Of a stretch of 20,043 nt of DNA, positions 1 through 10,171 are shown one piece after another. The notes below the pieces were generated by a model. The model was not told where the DNA came from and searched no databases. It worked only from the letters and a program-made list of their open reading frames with translations. The stretch spans positions 58,118-78,160 of the forward strand of contig NWUY0300013661.1 in assembly GCA_004151065.3 (NCBI GenBank), in the 5' to 3' direction. Every line of letters starts with the position of its first letter. The stretch's first letter is position 1. Made by a program: the position numbers and the translations under genes. The stretch comes from Larix sibirica. Taxonomy: Eukaryota; Streptophyta; Pinopsida; Pinales; Pinaceae.

Positions 1-801
1 AAATATAAGACTTTCACTTTATTAATAAAGTGAATTACAAAATAGATTTGATTTGGACGACTTCACGTAGTTTGACACTAGGCCTATGCAGAAGTTCCTG
101 TTCAAGCTGCTAACATCAACACTCTAGCACATGTATGATGGGAGTGTCCACTATTGGTGAGTTACTTTGACCCATTCTATGCCTTATTTGATGGAGCATT
201 CACTTGGAGGAAGGATTGCATGCTCATCTATGCCATTTTAGTGAAACATATCACTTGGAAGATCCACTACTTACTTCACTACACACCTTTTGAGGAAGCG
301 TTCACTCCTTTGAAGCTTGTTCATGGAGGGCATTCACTTTGGGGATGTCCCTCATATCATTTTATGCCATTTTTTAGGGAGTCCTCACCTTAAAGAGTGA
401 CTACTATGCATTTATGATGGGACCATCCTACTTTGGAGGATTTGTTGCACACTCTTGCATGTTTTGAGGAGGTCGTTGAGCATTTGAGATGATCTAGGGG
501 GTCAAACCCTAGATCTAGGGTTAGTCCACCATCATTGATTGGTTTGTGGACCTTTTCTCTTGGACTACTACCTTGGAGAGCCTTTGTAGGCTAGATTGTT
601 GGCCTTCTGCATTGTTGTTATCGCTCATTTGATGGAGACACACTACTCTCCCTTGATTGGAGGCTTGTGCATGTGGCTTTGACCACCTTATTTCATGTAT
701 TTGGTTGTTGTAGTTGGAGTATTTTAATTTGTTTACTCCATCCTAGGCTATATATAGGAATATATTGTTATTTTATTATAGAAGGAAGAGGTGCTTAAAG
801 C

Positions 802-808
802 TATATAA
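802..808 (+). promoter_or_regulatory. TATA box of the putative LTR
   Basis: TATATAA in the context ctatataagg, followed within 30 bp by a CT-rich run (ctttcctctctcc), as is usual for plant Pol II start regions in LTRs. Supports the LTR reading of 1-1189 but does not prove it. Confidence 0.35.
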
Positions 809-1103
809 GGCTTTCCTCTCTCCTTCATTTTTCATGGTCGGATTTTGGCAATTTTTCTTGCCTTGGAGCTTAATGGATATATCTTTCTTGGTGCATATTG
901 AAGTGTAAGGATTTCTTCTCCTATCAATGTTAGGCTTTATGTTCTAATGCTTTTCAATTGTTGCTTATGGTTGTCGAGTTGCTAGTGCTTGCTATTGATT
1001 GGCCAAAGAAGGGTAAAAGTTTGCCCCATTGGAAGGGTTTATATGAGAAGTCTTTCCTCTATCTCCCTTTGATGCCTCACTTATGATTTATTAGTTTGCA
1101 TCT

Positions 1104-1130
1104 ATCATCTTCTAGANATCATCTTCTAGA
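1104..1130. other. Contig junction: N at 1117 between 13-bp duplicates
   Basis: The 13 bases before the N (atcatcttctaga, 1104-1116) are repeated exactly after it (1118-1130). This is the pattern of two overlapping contig ends placed next to each other with a one-base gap. The real sequence most likely has one copy. Confidence 0.85.
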
Positions 1131-1189
1131 GTTGTTGCTTACCTAATATCTCATTATGTATAGCACACCCTCATTAGCATGCTTTGATG

Positions 1190-1206
1190 CGGTATCAAAC
1201 AGGCTC
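1190..1206 (+). other. Weak primer-binding-site-like sequence
   Basis: cggtatcaaaca matches the plant initiator-Met primer-binding site (TGGTATCAGAGC) at 8 of 12 positions without gaps and continues with caggctcgcc. It lies about 390 bp after the TATA box. No clear CA LTR end precedes it, so it could be chance. Confidence 0.3.
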
Positions 1207-2535
1207 GCCTAGTATTCCCTGCCTTCATTTTCAGCAATGTTGAGTGCCTTTTGTGTGCATGTATATTGCATCCCTATAGGTATTAACCCTTCCTTGAGCT
1301 TTCCCTCTTGGATTGATCCCTTGACTCCATTTTCCCTTGTTTGGATTGGTACTAATCTCTTGGTCCTTCCATCATCCTTTTGTTTTTCTATAATATAAAG
1401 GCAAAAACGTTTTGCTAATCTATCTCTTCACATCACCTTGTCCTTCATTGCCATAGCCTTAGCAATTCTATCCTAGGGAAGCCCCCCTNAGCCCCCCTAG
1501 AGTTGGAGAAGAGCCAACCTAAAGTGTAGAAAGGGAGTTATTGAAGTGCCAATGGATAGCTCCTCTAGGTTGCCTTGGGCTAGCAACGTTCTTTTGGGAT
1601 TTAATCACACATACTAGTTCGGGAGGTAACAACCCTCCTTATACATATCAGACTATAAACAAATAAAAGGAACCAGGACCTTAGTCACCTAGGACTCTAT
1701 GAGCTATTTGATTTCATTGGTTCCCATTATTAATTATCATTGCCAATTGTAGGTGAGTTAATTCTTCATTAGAGACAAAAAAATTGAATTTGCTATTTTA
1801 AAGAGAAAACGTGAAAGCTACTCTAGAATGACTAGAATGGCTTCAGAAACTCCAAAAAAAAATTAAAATTGACAAGGTGCATTCCCAAGATACATTGCAA
1901 AAGCAATTAAGGAAAGGGTCTTCTCTACTACTTAGTGGGTGACAGTGATGAAATGGTGGTACATGCTTTCGGAATTCATAATCATTTAACTTGAGCACAA
2001 AGAAAATCTGATATTATGAGGAAATTGGATTCCTCTAGTGATTATTGAAAAGAATCTTGATACAGTAATCAAACTGCAGTTCTGATTTTAAATCCTAATG
2101 CAAACATTTTACTTGCATATTAAAATATGGGCCCTAAGAGCAAAGACAAAATGACTACAGTCAAGAAATTATGTGTTGGCAATTTGGCATCTATTGACTT
2201 TCATCCCAAACTAAATTTTCTGATGATTAGTTATTTCTGCTGGACACACAACATTGTCACTAACAGCAGTGCTTGAAATGGGATTCATGCCAAGAATGTT
2301 GGGAAATTTATGGGTTGGCAAGCACAAGTGCAAGTTTCAACATATACCATAGAACCATGGAGGAGACGAATTTGATTCAGTTGTTATGTTGGGTGGTACC
2401 CATAAGCTACTGGGAAAATGTTCAAATGGAATTGTATGTGTGAAGAAGGTTTGTTCTGATAGTTATAAAATAGCCATTGCTAGCCACAGTCTCCTGCACG
2501 CACAGCATAAATCCTGTCACAATCAATGGGACAGG
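1207..2535. other. No gene recognised
   Basis: Both strands are broken by frequent stops and no protein motif was found. The only notable feature is the contig junction at 1489. Pyrimidine-rich sequence at 1215-1440 could be the leader of an element whose LTR lies upstream, but no gag motif follows. Confidence 0.5.
1480..1498. other. Contig junction: N at 1489 between 9-bp duplicates
   Basis: The nine bases agcccccct occur immediately before (1480-1488) and immediately after (1490-1498) the single N. Same signature as the other three N positions: an unmerged contig overlap. Confidence 0.8.
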
Positions 2536-2843
2536 TTTTTTGTTGGGTGTTAGGTATCAATTCCCAAGTTCAAACTGACTAGCATAAGCTGAAACAGAAT
2601 GAAAAATATTTGGGGTACATTGATCATTGCTGCTGAGGTCTGATGTTGGACTGGTGTAGTTTTTTTGTTGAGTGTTAGGTATCAATTCCCAAGTTCAAAC
2701 TGACTAGCATAAGCTGAAACAGAATGAAAAAACATTTGGGGCACATTGATCATTTCTGCTGAGGTCTGATGTTGGACTGGTGTAGTAAGTTAGTAACGAC
2801 CCCATTGATCATTGCTGCAGAGGTCCAATGTTAGTGTGTCGTA
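2536..2843. repeat. Tandem repeat, 125-bp unit, about 2.3 copies
   Basis: The phrase ttttttgttg.gtgttaggtatc starts near 2536 and again near 2661, a period of 125 bp, with a few substitutions and a small A-run length change. A third, partial and more diverged unit (attgatcattgctgc.gaggtc) follows at about 2803-2843. The second assembled copy of this block (from 4833) begins inside the first unit, at the base matching 2573. Confidence 0.85.
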
Positions 2844-3080
2844 GCCACCCCATTAATGAATATGGCAAACAACTCTGTGATAAAGCAAATGGAGGCTGGT
2901 ATAAGGTGAGATAACCCCAAACTTAACTCGATTGTGAGTTTGGGGCATCTTACAGGTATGCAGCAAAGCCACCCCATTAATGAATATGGCAAACCACTCT
3001 GTGATAAAGCAAATGGAGGCTGGGATGATGTGAGATAACCCCAAACTTAACTCGATAATGAGTTCGGGGCATCCGAGCAA
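2843..3080. repeat. Tandem repeat, 124-bp unit, 2 copies
   Basis: agccaccccattaatgaata begins at 2843 and again at 2967, a period of 124 bp. Units differ by scattered substitutions and the second is truncated near 3080. Each unit carries an imperfect hairpin: in the first, ccccaaact (2915-2923) pairs perfectly with agtttgggg (2937-2945) around a 13-base loop; in the second the stem has one mismatch. The open frames here on the minus strand repeat with the unit and are by-products of it, not genes. Confidence 0.85.
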
Positions 3081-3175
3081 AGTCAACCGTTGTGAATATG
3101 TCTTCCTCACTTTCACTTCTGTCTTGCACAGCCAACATGCAACTTGAATAATGGGCATGACCTGCAGGAAACTGT

Positions 3176-3830
3176 ACTAATGGCCTGTGACAACAAACAT
3201 GCCATGAATAAGAACACAAACCAAAGGGACCCACAGGGCTGACACCGAAATCCATGGCGATCTTAGCACCGGAGTAAGAGAGAACAGTATCACATCAACC
3301 CGGGAACCTGCACCCCAAAGCCAGCTTCCCATGGACAAAGCCTATGGTGCAGGTAATGACTTGTAAACCACCTATGTCTTCCCATTATTATCCATTTGGA
3401 TTATTCACAACACACACATGGAAATGCTAAAAATGAGGTATTATTAATGTGGAAGGGAATCCCATTATAGGGATATGCCACTATCGTAAGAGTTTGTAAT
3501 AACAAACATCACATGGATAACAACCACGTACCAAAGGGCTGGACCACTGGGCATAAAAGAAGCCGGGCTGAAGTTAAAGGCCTTAAGTTATTTCACCTTC
3601 AGATGAAAGATAAGCACATACATTGACCTAATGGGTATTGGGAAGCACATGCCAGCTAGTGGTCAGGAATTCAGACTTTAAATGCCCATTTCTTATACCA
3701 TTATCCATGAAGGTACCCACCAAAAATAAGACCGAAAAAACATAGGTATGCCCTAGCACCGGCTACCTGCACCTACAACCTTTGAAGAACGGCAGCCATA
3801 TTGCTTCGGGCAGAAAGTTCAGAATTATTT
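3176..3830. repeat. Diverged direct repeats, about 310 bp apart
   Basis: The stretch at about 3187-3245 (gacaacaaacatgccatg..., accaaaggg) resembles that at about 3497-3555 (taataacaaacatcacatgg..., taccaaaggg). A second pair, with cctgcacc and caaag/caac contexts, lies near 3305 and 3768. Together these suggest an old duplication with a unit of several hundred bases, more decayed than the neighbouring 124/125-bp repeats. No coding function is evident. Confidence 0.5.
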
Positions 3831-3973
3831 AGAAGCACACATTGTACTATTCTTCGATATAATCTGCTTGTTCAAACGGCATACAATCATCTCGGCCACA
3901 AAATAATGGATAAAACTTGAATAAAACACACAACCCATAACAAGTACAGAATGAATGATTGAATGAGGCTTAC

Positions 3974-4114
3974 TTGTATGATTAGTTGCTCAAGCTCTTG
4001 GCGCCTGTGGTTTATAAGAGCAATTAGTTCATGTTCCTTCTTAGTTACTTCCACGGCACTCTTGTTTTCTTCTTCGTCAACCTCTTGCTTGATTCGCTTG
4101 GAAGCTGGCTCCAT
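3974..4114 (-). CDS. Candidate first coding exon of an unrecognised protein
   Basis: On the minus strand an ATG at 4114 opens 47 codons ending at a good plant splice donor (acaa|gtaagc, GT at 3973-3972), giving a phase-0 exon. The peptide begins MEPASKRIKQEVDEEE and continues as a charged, coiled-coil-like segment (VTKKEHELIALINHRRQELE). KRIK could be a basic nuclear signal, and IKQE followed by acids matches the psi-K-x-E SUMO consensus with an acidic tail; both are inference. The frame stays open upstream to 4208, and acceptor-like cag sites occur upstream, so this could also be an internal exon. Past the donor the frame soon reaches a stop at 3887, consistent with intron. No downstream exon or family was recognised; it may be a captured gene fragment. 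Confidence 0.35.
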
Positions 4115-4528
4115 TGGATCAATTCCTTCGTCGAAAAATAATATAGATCCTTCTTGACTAGCAATAAAAGCAATTCCAATCTGAATGAAAAAGCTGGGAG
4201 GAGGTTATTGATCTGAAAAAAAAGGGCTTGGATGTGGAGGTAATGTTTATGGGAACATCTAATTCGAAAATCGGTACCGAGAGAAAAACATGTACAGAGA
4301 GCCAACTTCCTCTTTTCCCTCCGCGAGGAAAGGTGACAAGTTAACGAGCGCTGCTCAAATAGTCCCATAATTGATTGTTGGAGGGAATCAATATACCCCT
4401 TATTATTAGCATGAAATTTGTAACCAGTCAACACCACATACCAATCCAAATTTAAAAGTAGTTTATATTCGAGTTTTCTTGTGACATCTTTGTGAGCGGA
4501 TATTTTAATGAGTTAGTTTGTTTTTTTG

Positions 4529-4654
4529 GGTTATATTTTAAATGAATTTTAATTTCTTTTACTTAATTTTATTTATTTTTAATACAAATATGGTTATATT
4601 TTAAATGAATTTTAATTTCTTTTATTTAATTTTATTTATTTTTAATAGAAATAT
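4529..4654. repeat. AT-rich tandem repeat, 63-bp unit, 2 copies
   Basis: ggttatattttaaatgaatt starts at 4529 and again at 4592, with nearly identical 63-bp units. It sits in a very AT-rich stretch (about 4500-4830) with no coding capacity. The same pair is seen again at about 6789-6914 in the second assembled copy. Confidence 0.85.
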
Positions 4655-4831
4655 TAGTAAGTTAGAATTTCATTTATTGATAGGAACTTTTCTTTTAAAG
4701 GTGCTTTTTTCTATTTTGAGAAAATTGTGATCATTGGTTTTTTTTATAACTCATAGGATTACAATTTCAAAAATTAATATATTGGGTTATAAAATAAAAT
4801 CAAAATTTTGTTGATTTATTAATTTTCTTCT

Positions 4832-4832
4832 N
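4832..4832. other. Single-N contig junction between 2.26-kb copies
   Basis: The N lies between the decayed end of the first copy and base 4833, which matches 2573 onward. The second copy starts exactly after the N, so the duplication boundary and the assembly gap coincide. Confidence 0.9.
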
Positions 4833-7091
4833 AACTGACTAGCATAAGCTGAAACAGAATGAAAAATATTTGGGGTACATTGATCATTGCTGCTGAGGTC
4901 TGATGTTGGACTGGTGTAGTTTTTTTGTTGAGTGTTAGGTATCAATTCCCAAGTTCAAACTGACTAGCATAAGCTGAAACAGAATGAAAAAACATTTGGG
5001 GCACATTGATCATTTCTGCTGAGGTCTGATGTTGGACTGGTGTAGTAAGTTAGTAACGACCCCATTGATCATTGCTGCAGAGGTCCAATGTTAGTGTGTC
5101 GTAGCCACCCCATTAATGAATATGGCAAACAACTCTGTGATAAAGCAAATGGAGGCTGGTATAAGGTGAGATAACCCCAAACTTAACTCGATTGTGAGTT
5201 TGGGGCATCTTACAGGTATGCAGCAAAGCCACCCCATTAATGAATATGGCAAACCACTCTGTGATAAAGCAAATGGAGGCTGGGATGATGTGAGATAACC
5301 CCAAACTTAACTCGATAATGAGTTCGGGGCATCCGAGCAAAGTCAACCGTTGTGAATATGTCTTCCTCACTTTCACTTCTGTCTTGCACAGCCAACATGC
5401 AACTTGAATAATGGGCATGACCTGCAGGAAACTGTACTAATGGCCTGTGACAACAAACATGCCATGAATAAGAACACAAACCAAAGGGACCCACAGGGCT
5501 GACACCGAAATCCATGGCGATCTTAGCACCGGAGTAAGAGAGAACAGTATCACATCAACCCGGGAACCTGCACCCCAAAGCCAGCTTCCCATGGACAAAG
5601 CCTATGGTGCAGGTAATGACTTGTAAACCACCTATGTCTTCCCATTATTATCCATTTGGATTATTCACAACACACACATGGAAATGCTAAAAATGAGGTA
5701 TTATTAATGTGGAAGGGAATCCCATTATAGGGATATGCCACTATCGTAAGAGTTTGTAATAACAAACATCACATGGATAACAACCACGTACCAAAGGGCT
5801 GGACCACTGGGCATAAAAGAAGCCGGGCTGAAGTTAAAGGCCTTAAGTTATTTCACCTTCAGATGAAAGATAAGCACATACATTGACCTAATGGGTATTG
5901 GGAAGCACATGCCAGCTAGTGGTCAGGAATTCAGACTTTAAATGCCCATTTCTTATACCATTATCCATGAAGGTACCCACCAAAAATAAGACCGAAAAAA
6001 CATAGGTATGCCCTAGCACCGGCTACCTGCACCTACAACCTTTGAAGAACGGCAGCCATATTGCTTCGGGCAGAAAGTTCAGAATTATTTAGAAGCACAC
6101 ATTGTACTATTCTTCGATATAATCTGCTTGTTCAAACGGCATACAATCATCTCGGCCACAAAATAATGGATAAAACTTGAATAAAACACACAACCCATAA
6201 CAAGTACAGAATGAATGATTGAATGAGGCTTACTTGTATGATTAGTTGCTCAAGCTCTTGGCGCCTGTGGTTTATAAGAGCAATTAGTTCATGTTCCTTC
6301 TTAGTTACTTCCACGGCACTCTTGTTTTCTTCTTCGTCAACCTCTTGCTTGATTCGCTTGGAAGCTGGCTCCATTGGATCAATTCCTTCGTCGAAAAATA
6401 ATATAGATCCTTCTTGACTAGCAATAAAAGCAATTCCAATCTGAATGAAAAAGCTGGGAGGAGGTTATTGATCTGAAAAAAAAGGGCTTGGATGTGGAGG
6501 TAATGTTTATGGGAACATCTAATTCGAAAATCGGTACCGAGAGAAAAACATGTACAGAGAGCCAACTTCCTCTTTTCCCTCCGCGAGGAAAGGTGACAAG
6601 TTAACGAGCGCTGCTCAAACACTCCCATAATTGATTGTTGGAGGGAATCAATATACCCCTTATTATTAGCATGAAATTTGTAACCAGTCAACACCACATA
6701 CCAATCCAAATTTAAAAGTAGTTTATATTCGAGTTTTCTTGTGACATCTTTGTGAGCGGATATTTTAATGAGTTAGTTTGTTTTTTTGGGTTATATTTTA
6801 AATGAATTTTAATTTCTTTTACTTAATTTTATTTATTTTTAATACAAATATGGTTATATTTTAAATGAATTTTAATTTCTTTTATTTAATTTTATTTATT
6901 TTTAATAGAAATATTAGTAAGTTAGAATTTCATTTATTGATAGGAACTTTTCTTTTAAAGGTGCTTTTTTCTATTTTGAGAAAATTGTGATCATTGGTTT
7001 TTTTTATAACTCATAGGATTACAATTTCAAAAATTAATATATTGTGTTATAAAATAAAATCACAATAAAAATTAATTTTGTTGATTTTTTT
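4833..7091. repeat. Second copy of ~2.26-kb tandem duplication
   Basis: Matches 2573-4831 at an offset of 2,260 and then runs on into unique sequence, so this is the copy that continues into the downstream contig. It holds second images of the 125-bp repeat (from 4833), the 124-bp repeat (about 5103-5340), the candidate exon and the 63-bp AT repeat. Confidence 0.8.
6234..6374 (-). CDS. Second image of the candidate 47-codon exon
   Basis: Identical in protein to the exon at 3974-4114, including the ATG and the splice donor. Given the N at 4832 it is probably the same locus assembled twice, not a paralogue. The 5' flank differs by two bases (6620, 6622). Confidence 0.3.
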
Positions 7092-8919
7092 ATTTTTTTT
7101 ATTTATGATGTGTGAATATAAATTTATAAAATTTATATTTCTATTTTTTTATTTGATTGATTATATTTTTTATTAAAAGATGTTTGCAGTAATATTATAG
7201 AGCATATTAATACAAACAACTTTTTAAAGGAACCTAGACTTAATAGAAGATATGTCCACTAAGTGTTTCTTATCTAATATTAGCTTCTAGCTTGTTATCC
7301 AGTTATACATCTCTTATCTCCATGTCTCTTTGTGCTTGTTGAATGGTTTCTTCATCCTTTACATAGTAAGGATAGAACCAATTGAAACCTTTAGACGGGA
7401 AACCAAAGAATGCAAGCTCCCAGTGAGGCCCAAGGCCAATTCATATAGCATGCTACTATTAGTTTCCAATTTCTCAATTTGCCTGCTATGACGAAGCATT
7501 ATCTCTAAAAATTGTGCATATCTAGATCTTTGAATATTAATTTGACGGGCCATATGAGAGAGGGTTACCTGCATGTCCACGAGATAGCATTCACTTCTCC
7601 ATTGAACCCGATGCAGGTTCAATGATTCATAAAGGATGCATCAACCAAAATGGTTGTGTCTAGTGATATTTGACTAGTAGTAGCACCTCTGGGACAAAGT
7701 ATTATATGAGCTTGCGATAGACCAATTCTCAAAGCTAAACAAAATTATATTTAAAAATTCCCAGACCTGAAGAGAGCCATGAATCTAAGAGCATGAAGCT
7801 AGGTTGCAAAACTGGGAGAAAACCAAATTCAAGTGTTCCTAAGTCTTCATATCATATGAACCCAACACGACCAACCTGTGAAATGCTAAGAGGCGGATAC
7901 TAGGATATCCCCTAAAACAACATTTGATGGTGTGTATAGAGCTCCTCCGATGAAGCAACCCCAGACAAAGGTCCCAAATGAAAAAACCCACTTGCACCTC
8001 TCCCAACCATATTCAAGGTTTTATGAGATTTCATTTCTTGCATTTGCGAATATGGAAATGGTATCGGAGATCAAGAGGGATTTAATGCACATCCCTTCAC
8101 CTTGATATTTCATCGTCACTCATCTAGATACTCTTCCCTCGTTGAAATACTATATACTATGATTCTAACCTTCATGGGAGGTGGGAGATGAATGGAACCA
8201 CCCCCCCTCCCATTTATCCTTATAATTCCATCTTTGAGCAAAATCACTTCATTTGCTTTATGATTTGATAGAATGTTGAAGACCCTCGATACCTCATAGA
8301 AGTCTATAGATTTGAATCTCCTCGTCACCCTTGAATCTTCTAATGAGACTCACAGTATTGTTATCCTTGGCATTTGATTAATTTCTTAGGTGCCAGATTA
8401 TGGTAGACAAATCCCCTATTACAATAAGACACTTGATCCCTCTTGAATTGAGTATATTTAATCTTTAATAGAGTGCCAATGCTTATGATTGGTTATTTGT
8501 AGCCTCTCCTAAACCACGGGAAAAGTATATTTATTGATTTGTTCAAGATCAAAGGAAACCCCTTGCACCTGTCACCCCTTGTAAAACTTTGATTTTATTA
8601 AAGAAATGTAAAAGGAACAAATAAATTTGAGTTGTAAATTTTAATGCTTTTGGCTTCTTCACACTTTTAAATATTCTTTAATAAAATTGATGTTTGTACT
8701 ATATTTTTATTAACATGAGGGTTTCTAGTGTGATGAGTAAGTTACCTAAATCATGATATAAATTATCATTTCTTGTGAGGTTAATCTCAATAGTCTCTTG
8801 GCTAAAGGGTAGAGATAGTTAGTGATTAGGAATGGCTTAGTTACGGGTGTGTACCATGGGAGTGGAAAAGTATGAACTGCCAAGGAATAGGGGTAGATTC
8901 TACCAAAACAAGGTTGTGT

Positions 8920-9100
8920 GAGATATATATCAAAATGACTAGCGCAAAGCAAGGAGTTTGTTGAGGTAGGTCACAAATAAGGGTTTATGGGAACACCCTG
9001 AAAGGGTTATGAGAGATATATATCAAAACGCTTAGTGCAGTGCAAGGATTCCAATGAGGTAGTTAACACATAAGGATTTATGGGAACCTCCAATTTTTTT
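8920..9100. repeat. Imperfect tandem repeat, 93-bp unit, 2 copies
   Basis: gagatatatatcaaaa begins at 8920 and 9013, and the phrase gggtttatgggaac / ggatttatgggaac recurs near the end of each unit. The units differ at many positions, so the duplication is old. A second image appears at about 11984-12164. Confidence 0.75.
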
Positions 9101-9130
9101 AGCTTCTATTTATTTATTTTACATTGGTGC

Positions 9131-9150
9131 TATGTTAGTGCACTAACATA
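9131..9150. repeat. Perfect 20-bp palindrome
   Basis: tatgttagtgcactaacata is its own reverse complement with no spacer. The flanking bases (c before, a after) do not extend it. Function unknown; see also 12195-12214 in the second image. Confidence 0.95.
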
Positions 9151-9738
9151 ATTCCCAAATTACTACTAGTTTTAAAGATGTAGCAATTCCAGTGGTCATC
9201 CACAAAGAATCTGAATGCTTTGACTAAATGAAGAATTTTCACAAACATGTTGCAAGCACAAAGGTTTACAAGTTTTCTAGGGTTTTGGAGGGAGATTATC
9301 ATGCACTATAACTCTCTTATATACTTGTGGGGTCCAACAATAGTACTCAACCCAATCTCTCAAGGCAATAACTAAGGAATCTCAACTGTGCCCTTAGTCG
9401 TACTACCCAGGTATGTGAGAGTATCTTCCCAAGTGCAGCCCTCGGTGCCACTATAGCAACAACGATCGTTGGTTGGTTTTAAGTGACCTAGGGGGACTCC
9501 CAATATACCCCAGGGTATGTGGAAGTGATTCCATGTGTATGTGTTGTCTAATGAGGTACTACTTGAAGGGGTACCATTAGGAGTTACAACGGTGTCCAAC
9601 AATTTCACCAGTTGAGGGTACAATGTGACTAAGTACCAATTGTATTCACTACATGTATTGTTCCCTAATTGTAGGTTTATCCGTTGAACAATATATCTAT
9701 GTGGTTATTTTAAGACTCTAGAACATGTCGCTAACCTA

Positions 9739-9760
9739 ATATATATATATATATATATAT
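9739..9760. repeat. (AT)11 microsatellite
   Basis: Eleven uninterrupted AT units. The second image at 12803-12824 has exactly the same length, which argues against an old independent duplication because such tracts change length quickly. Confidence 0.95.
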
Positions 9761-9785
9761 CAAAGGTGTGTTGTCTCATGAACGT

Positions 9786-9798
9786 GGATTTGATACCA
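9786..9798 (-). other. Primer-binding site, first image
   Basis: Minus-strand TGGTATCAAATCC, two bases inside the LTR end. Same site as 12850-12862, seen in the first assembled copy. Confidence 0.55.
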
Positions 9799-9800
9799 CT

Positions 9801-10170
9801 TGTGGTGTTATTTACCCCTTAAACTTGGAAATCACACAAAATAGAGAATTAGGATGCAATAAACTATAATATGTGGAACTAGACTAGAAACACGAGACAA
9901 TATAAAGATAATATGCCAAGAAATGAGCTTTTATATTATGAGAAATAATGTTCACATGCCTCTTTTGGTAGGGAAACCATTCACTGGAGCAGAGATTCAT
10001 TACAATAATTCTTGACTAAACTCTTCATATCCTTTAAGCTCTTTAAATAGTATTCAAATATCCAAAACTCTAACTACTTAACATGGTTAAAATACAACTT
10101 CCCAGTGGATCTTAATTAATAAAGATACCCTTTTTGCATGGATTGATGAACACTTACTTACTTGCCTTAT
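9801..10170 (-). mobile_element. Minus-strand LTR, first image, cut off by the N
   Basis: Corresponds to 12865-13234 of the full LTR and stops at the N at 10171, lacking the last 69 bases (13235-13303). The cut at the N supports an unfinished contig end rather than a biological truncation. Confidence 0.6.
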
Positions 10171-10171
10171 N
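10171..10171. other. Single-N contig junction between 3,063-bp copies
   Basis: The duplicated block ends at 10170 and restarts at 10172. Boundary of repeat and gap coincide to the base. Confidence 0.95.

Larger units (their letters stand above)
1..1189 (+). mobile_element. Possible LTR remnant, plus strand (uncertain)
   Basis: No coding region is recognisable here; the 79-codon open frame at 154-393 has no family features. An LTR is suggested by a TATA box at 802-808, followed by pyrimidine-rich sequence like the start of an LTR transcript, and about 390 bp later by a weak initiator-Met primer-binding site near 1190. No TG start, clean CA end or partner LTR could be identified. The 150-400 stretch repeats short phrases around 'cattcactt', which could be U3 enhancer-like repeats or chance. 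Call rests on spacing of two weak signals. Confidence 0.3.
2573..4831. repeat. First copy of ~2.26-kb tandem duplication (likely artefact)
   Basis: The sequence from 2573 is repeated from 4833, directly after the N at 4832, with an offset of 2,260. Copies are nearly identical: two substitutions stand out (4360 t versus 6620 c; 4362 g versus 6622 c) plus 4785 g versus 7045 t. The last ~40 bases before the N no longer align cleanly with 7052-7092, as expected of a poor contig end. I read this as an unmerged assembly overlap, or two haplotypes joined in series, rather than a genomic duplication. Confidence 0.8.
7108..10170. repeat. First copy of 3,063-bp tandem duplication (likely artefact)
   Basis: 7108-10170 is repeated at 10172-13234, offset 3,064, with the N at 10171 exactly between. 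I found seven differences, all transitions: 7935 t/c, 9213 g/a, 9999 a/g, 10027 a/g, 10069 t/c, 10126 t/c, 10136 g/a; five fall in the last 170 bases. Several short minus-strand open frames (7359-7622, 8116-8328, 8746-8952, 9372-9623) have no recognisable motifs and I do not call them genes. The internal sequence may be the body of the retroelement whose minus-strand LTR lies at the right end. Confidence 0.9.

Noticed and set aside
154-393. 79-codon plus-strand open frame as a small gene
   Set aside because: No family motif, no upstream promoter in position, and it repeats short nucleotide phrases typical of non-coding repeat sequence.
2977-3330. Further exons of the minus-strand candidate gene, with readings such as VDVILFSYSGAKIAMDFGV
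   Set aside because: The reading overlaps diverged direct repeats, no family was recognised, and acceptor/donor pairs consistent with the phase-0 donor at 3973 could not be fixed.
2853-6709. Pairs of identical minus-strand open frames suggesting a small duplicated gene family
   Set aside because: The second set is the assembly image of the first across the N at 4832, and the frames at 2853-3255 overlap each other and simply track the 124-bp tandem repeat.
8900-9100. CRISPR-like spaced repeats
   Set aside because: Only two degenerate 93-bp units with no constant-repeat/variable-spacer structure; the context is a plant nuclear genome.
9739-9760. (AT)11 tract as a regulatory or origin element
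   Set aside because: Ordinary dinucleotide microsatellite; nothing around it supports a function.
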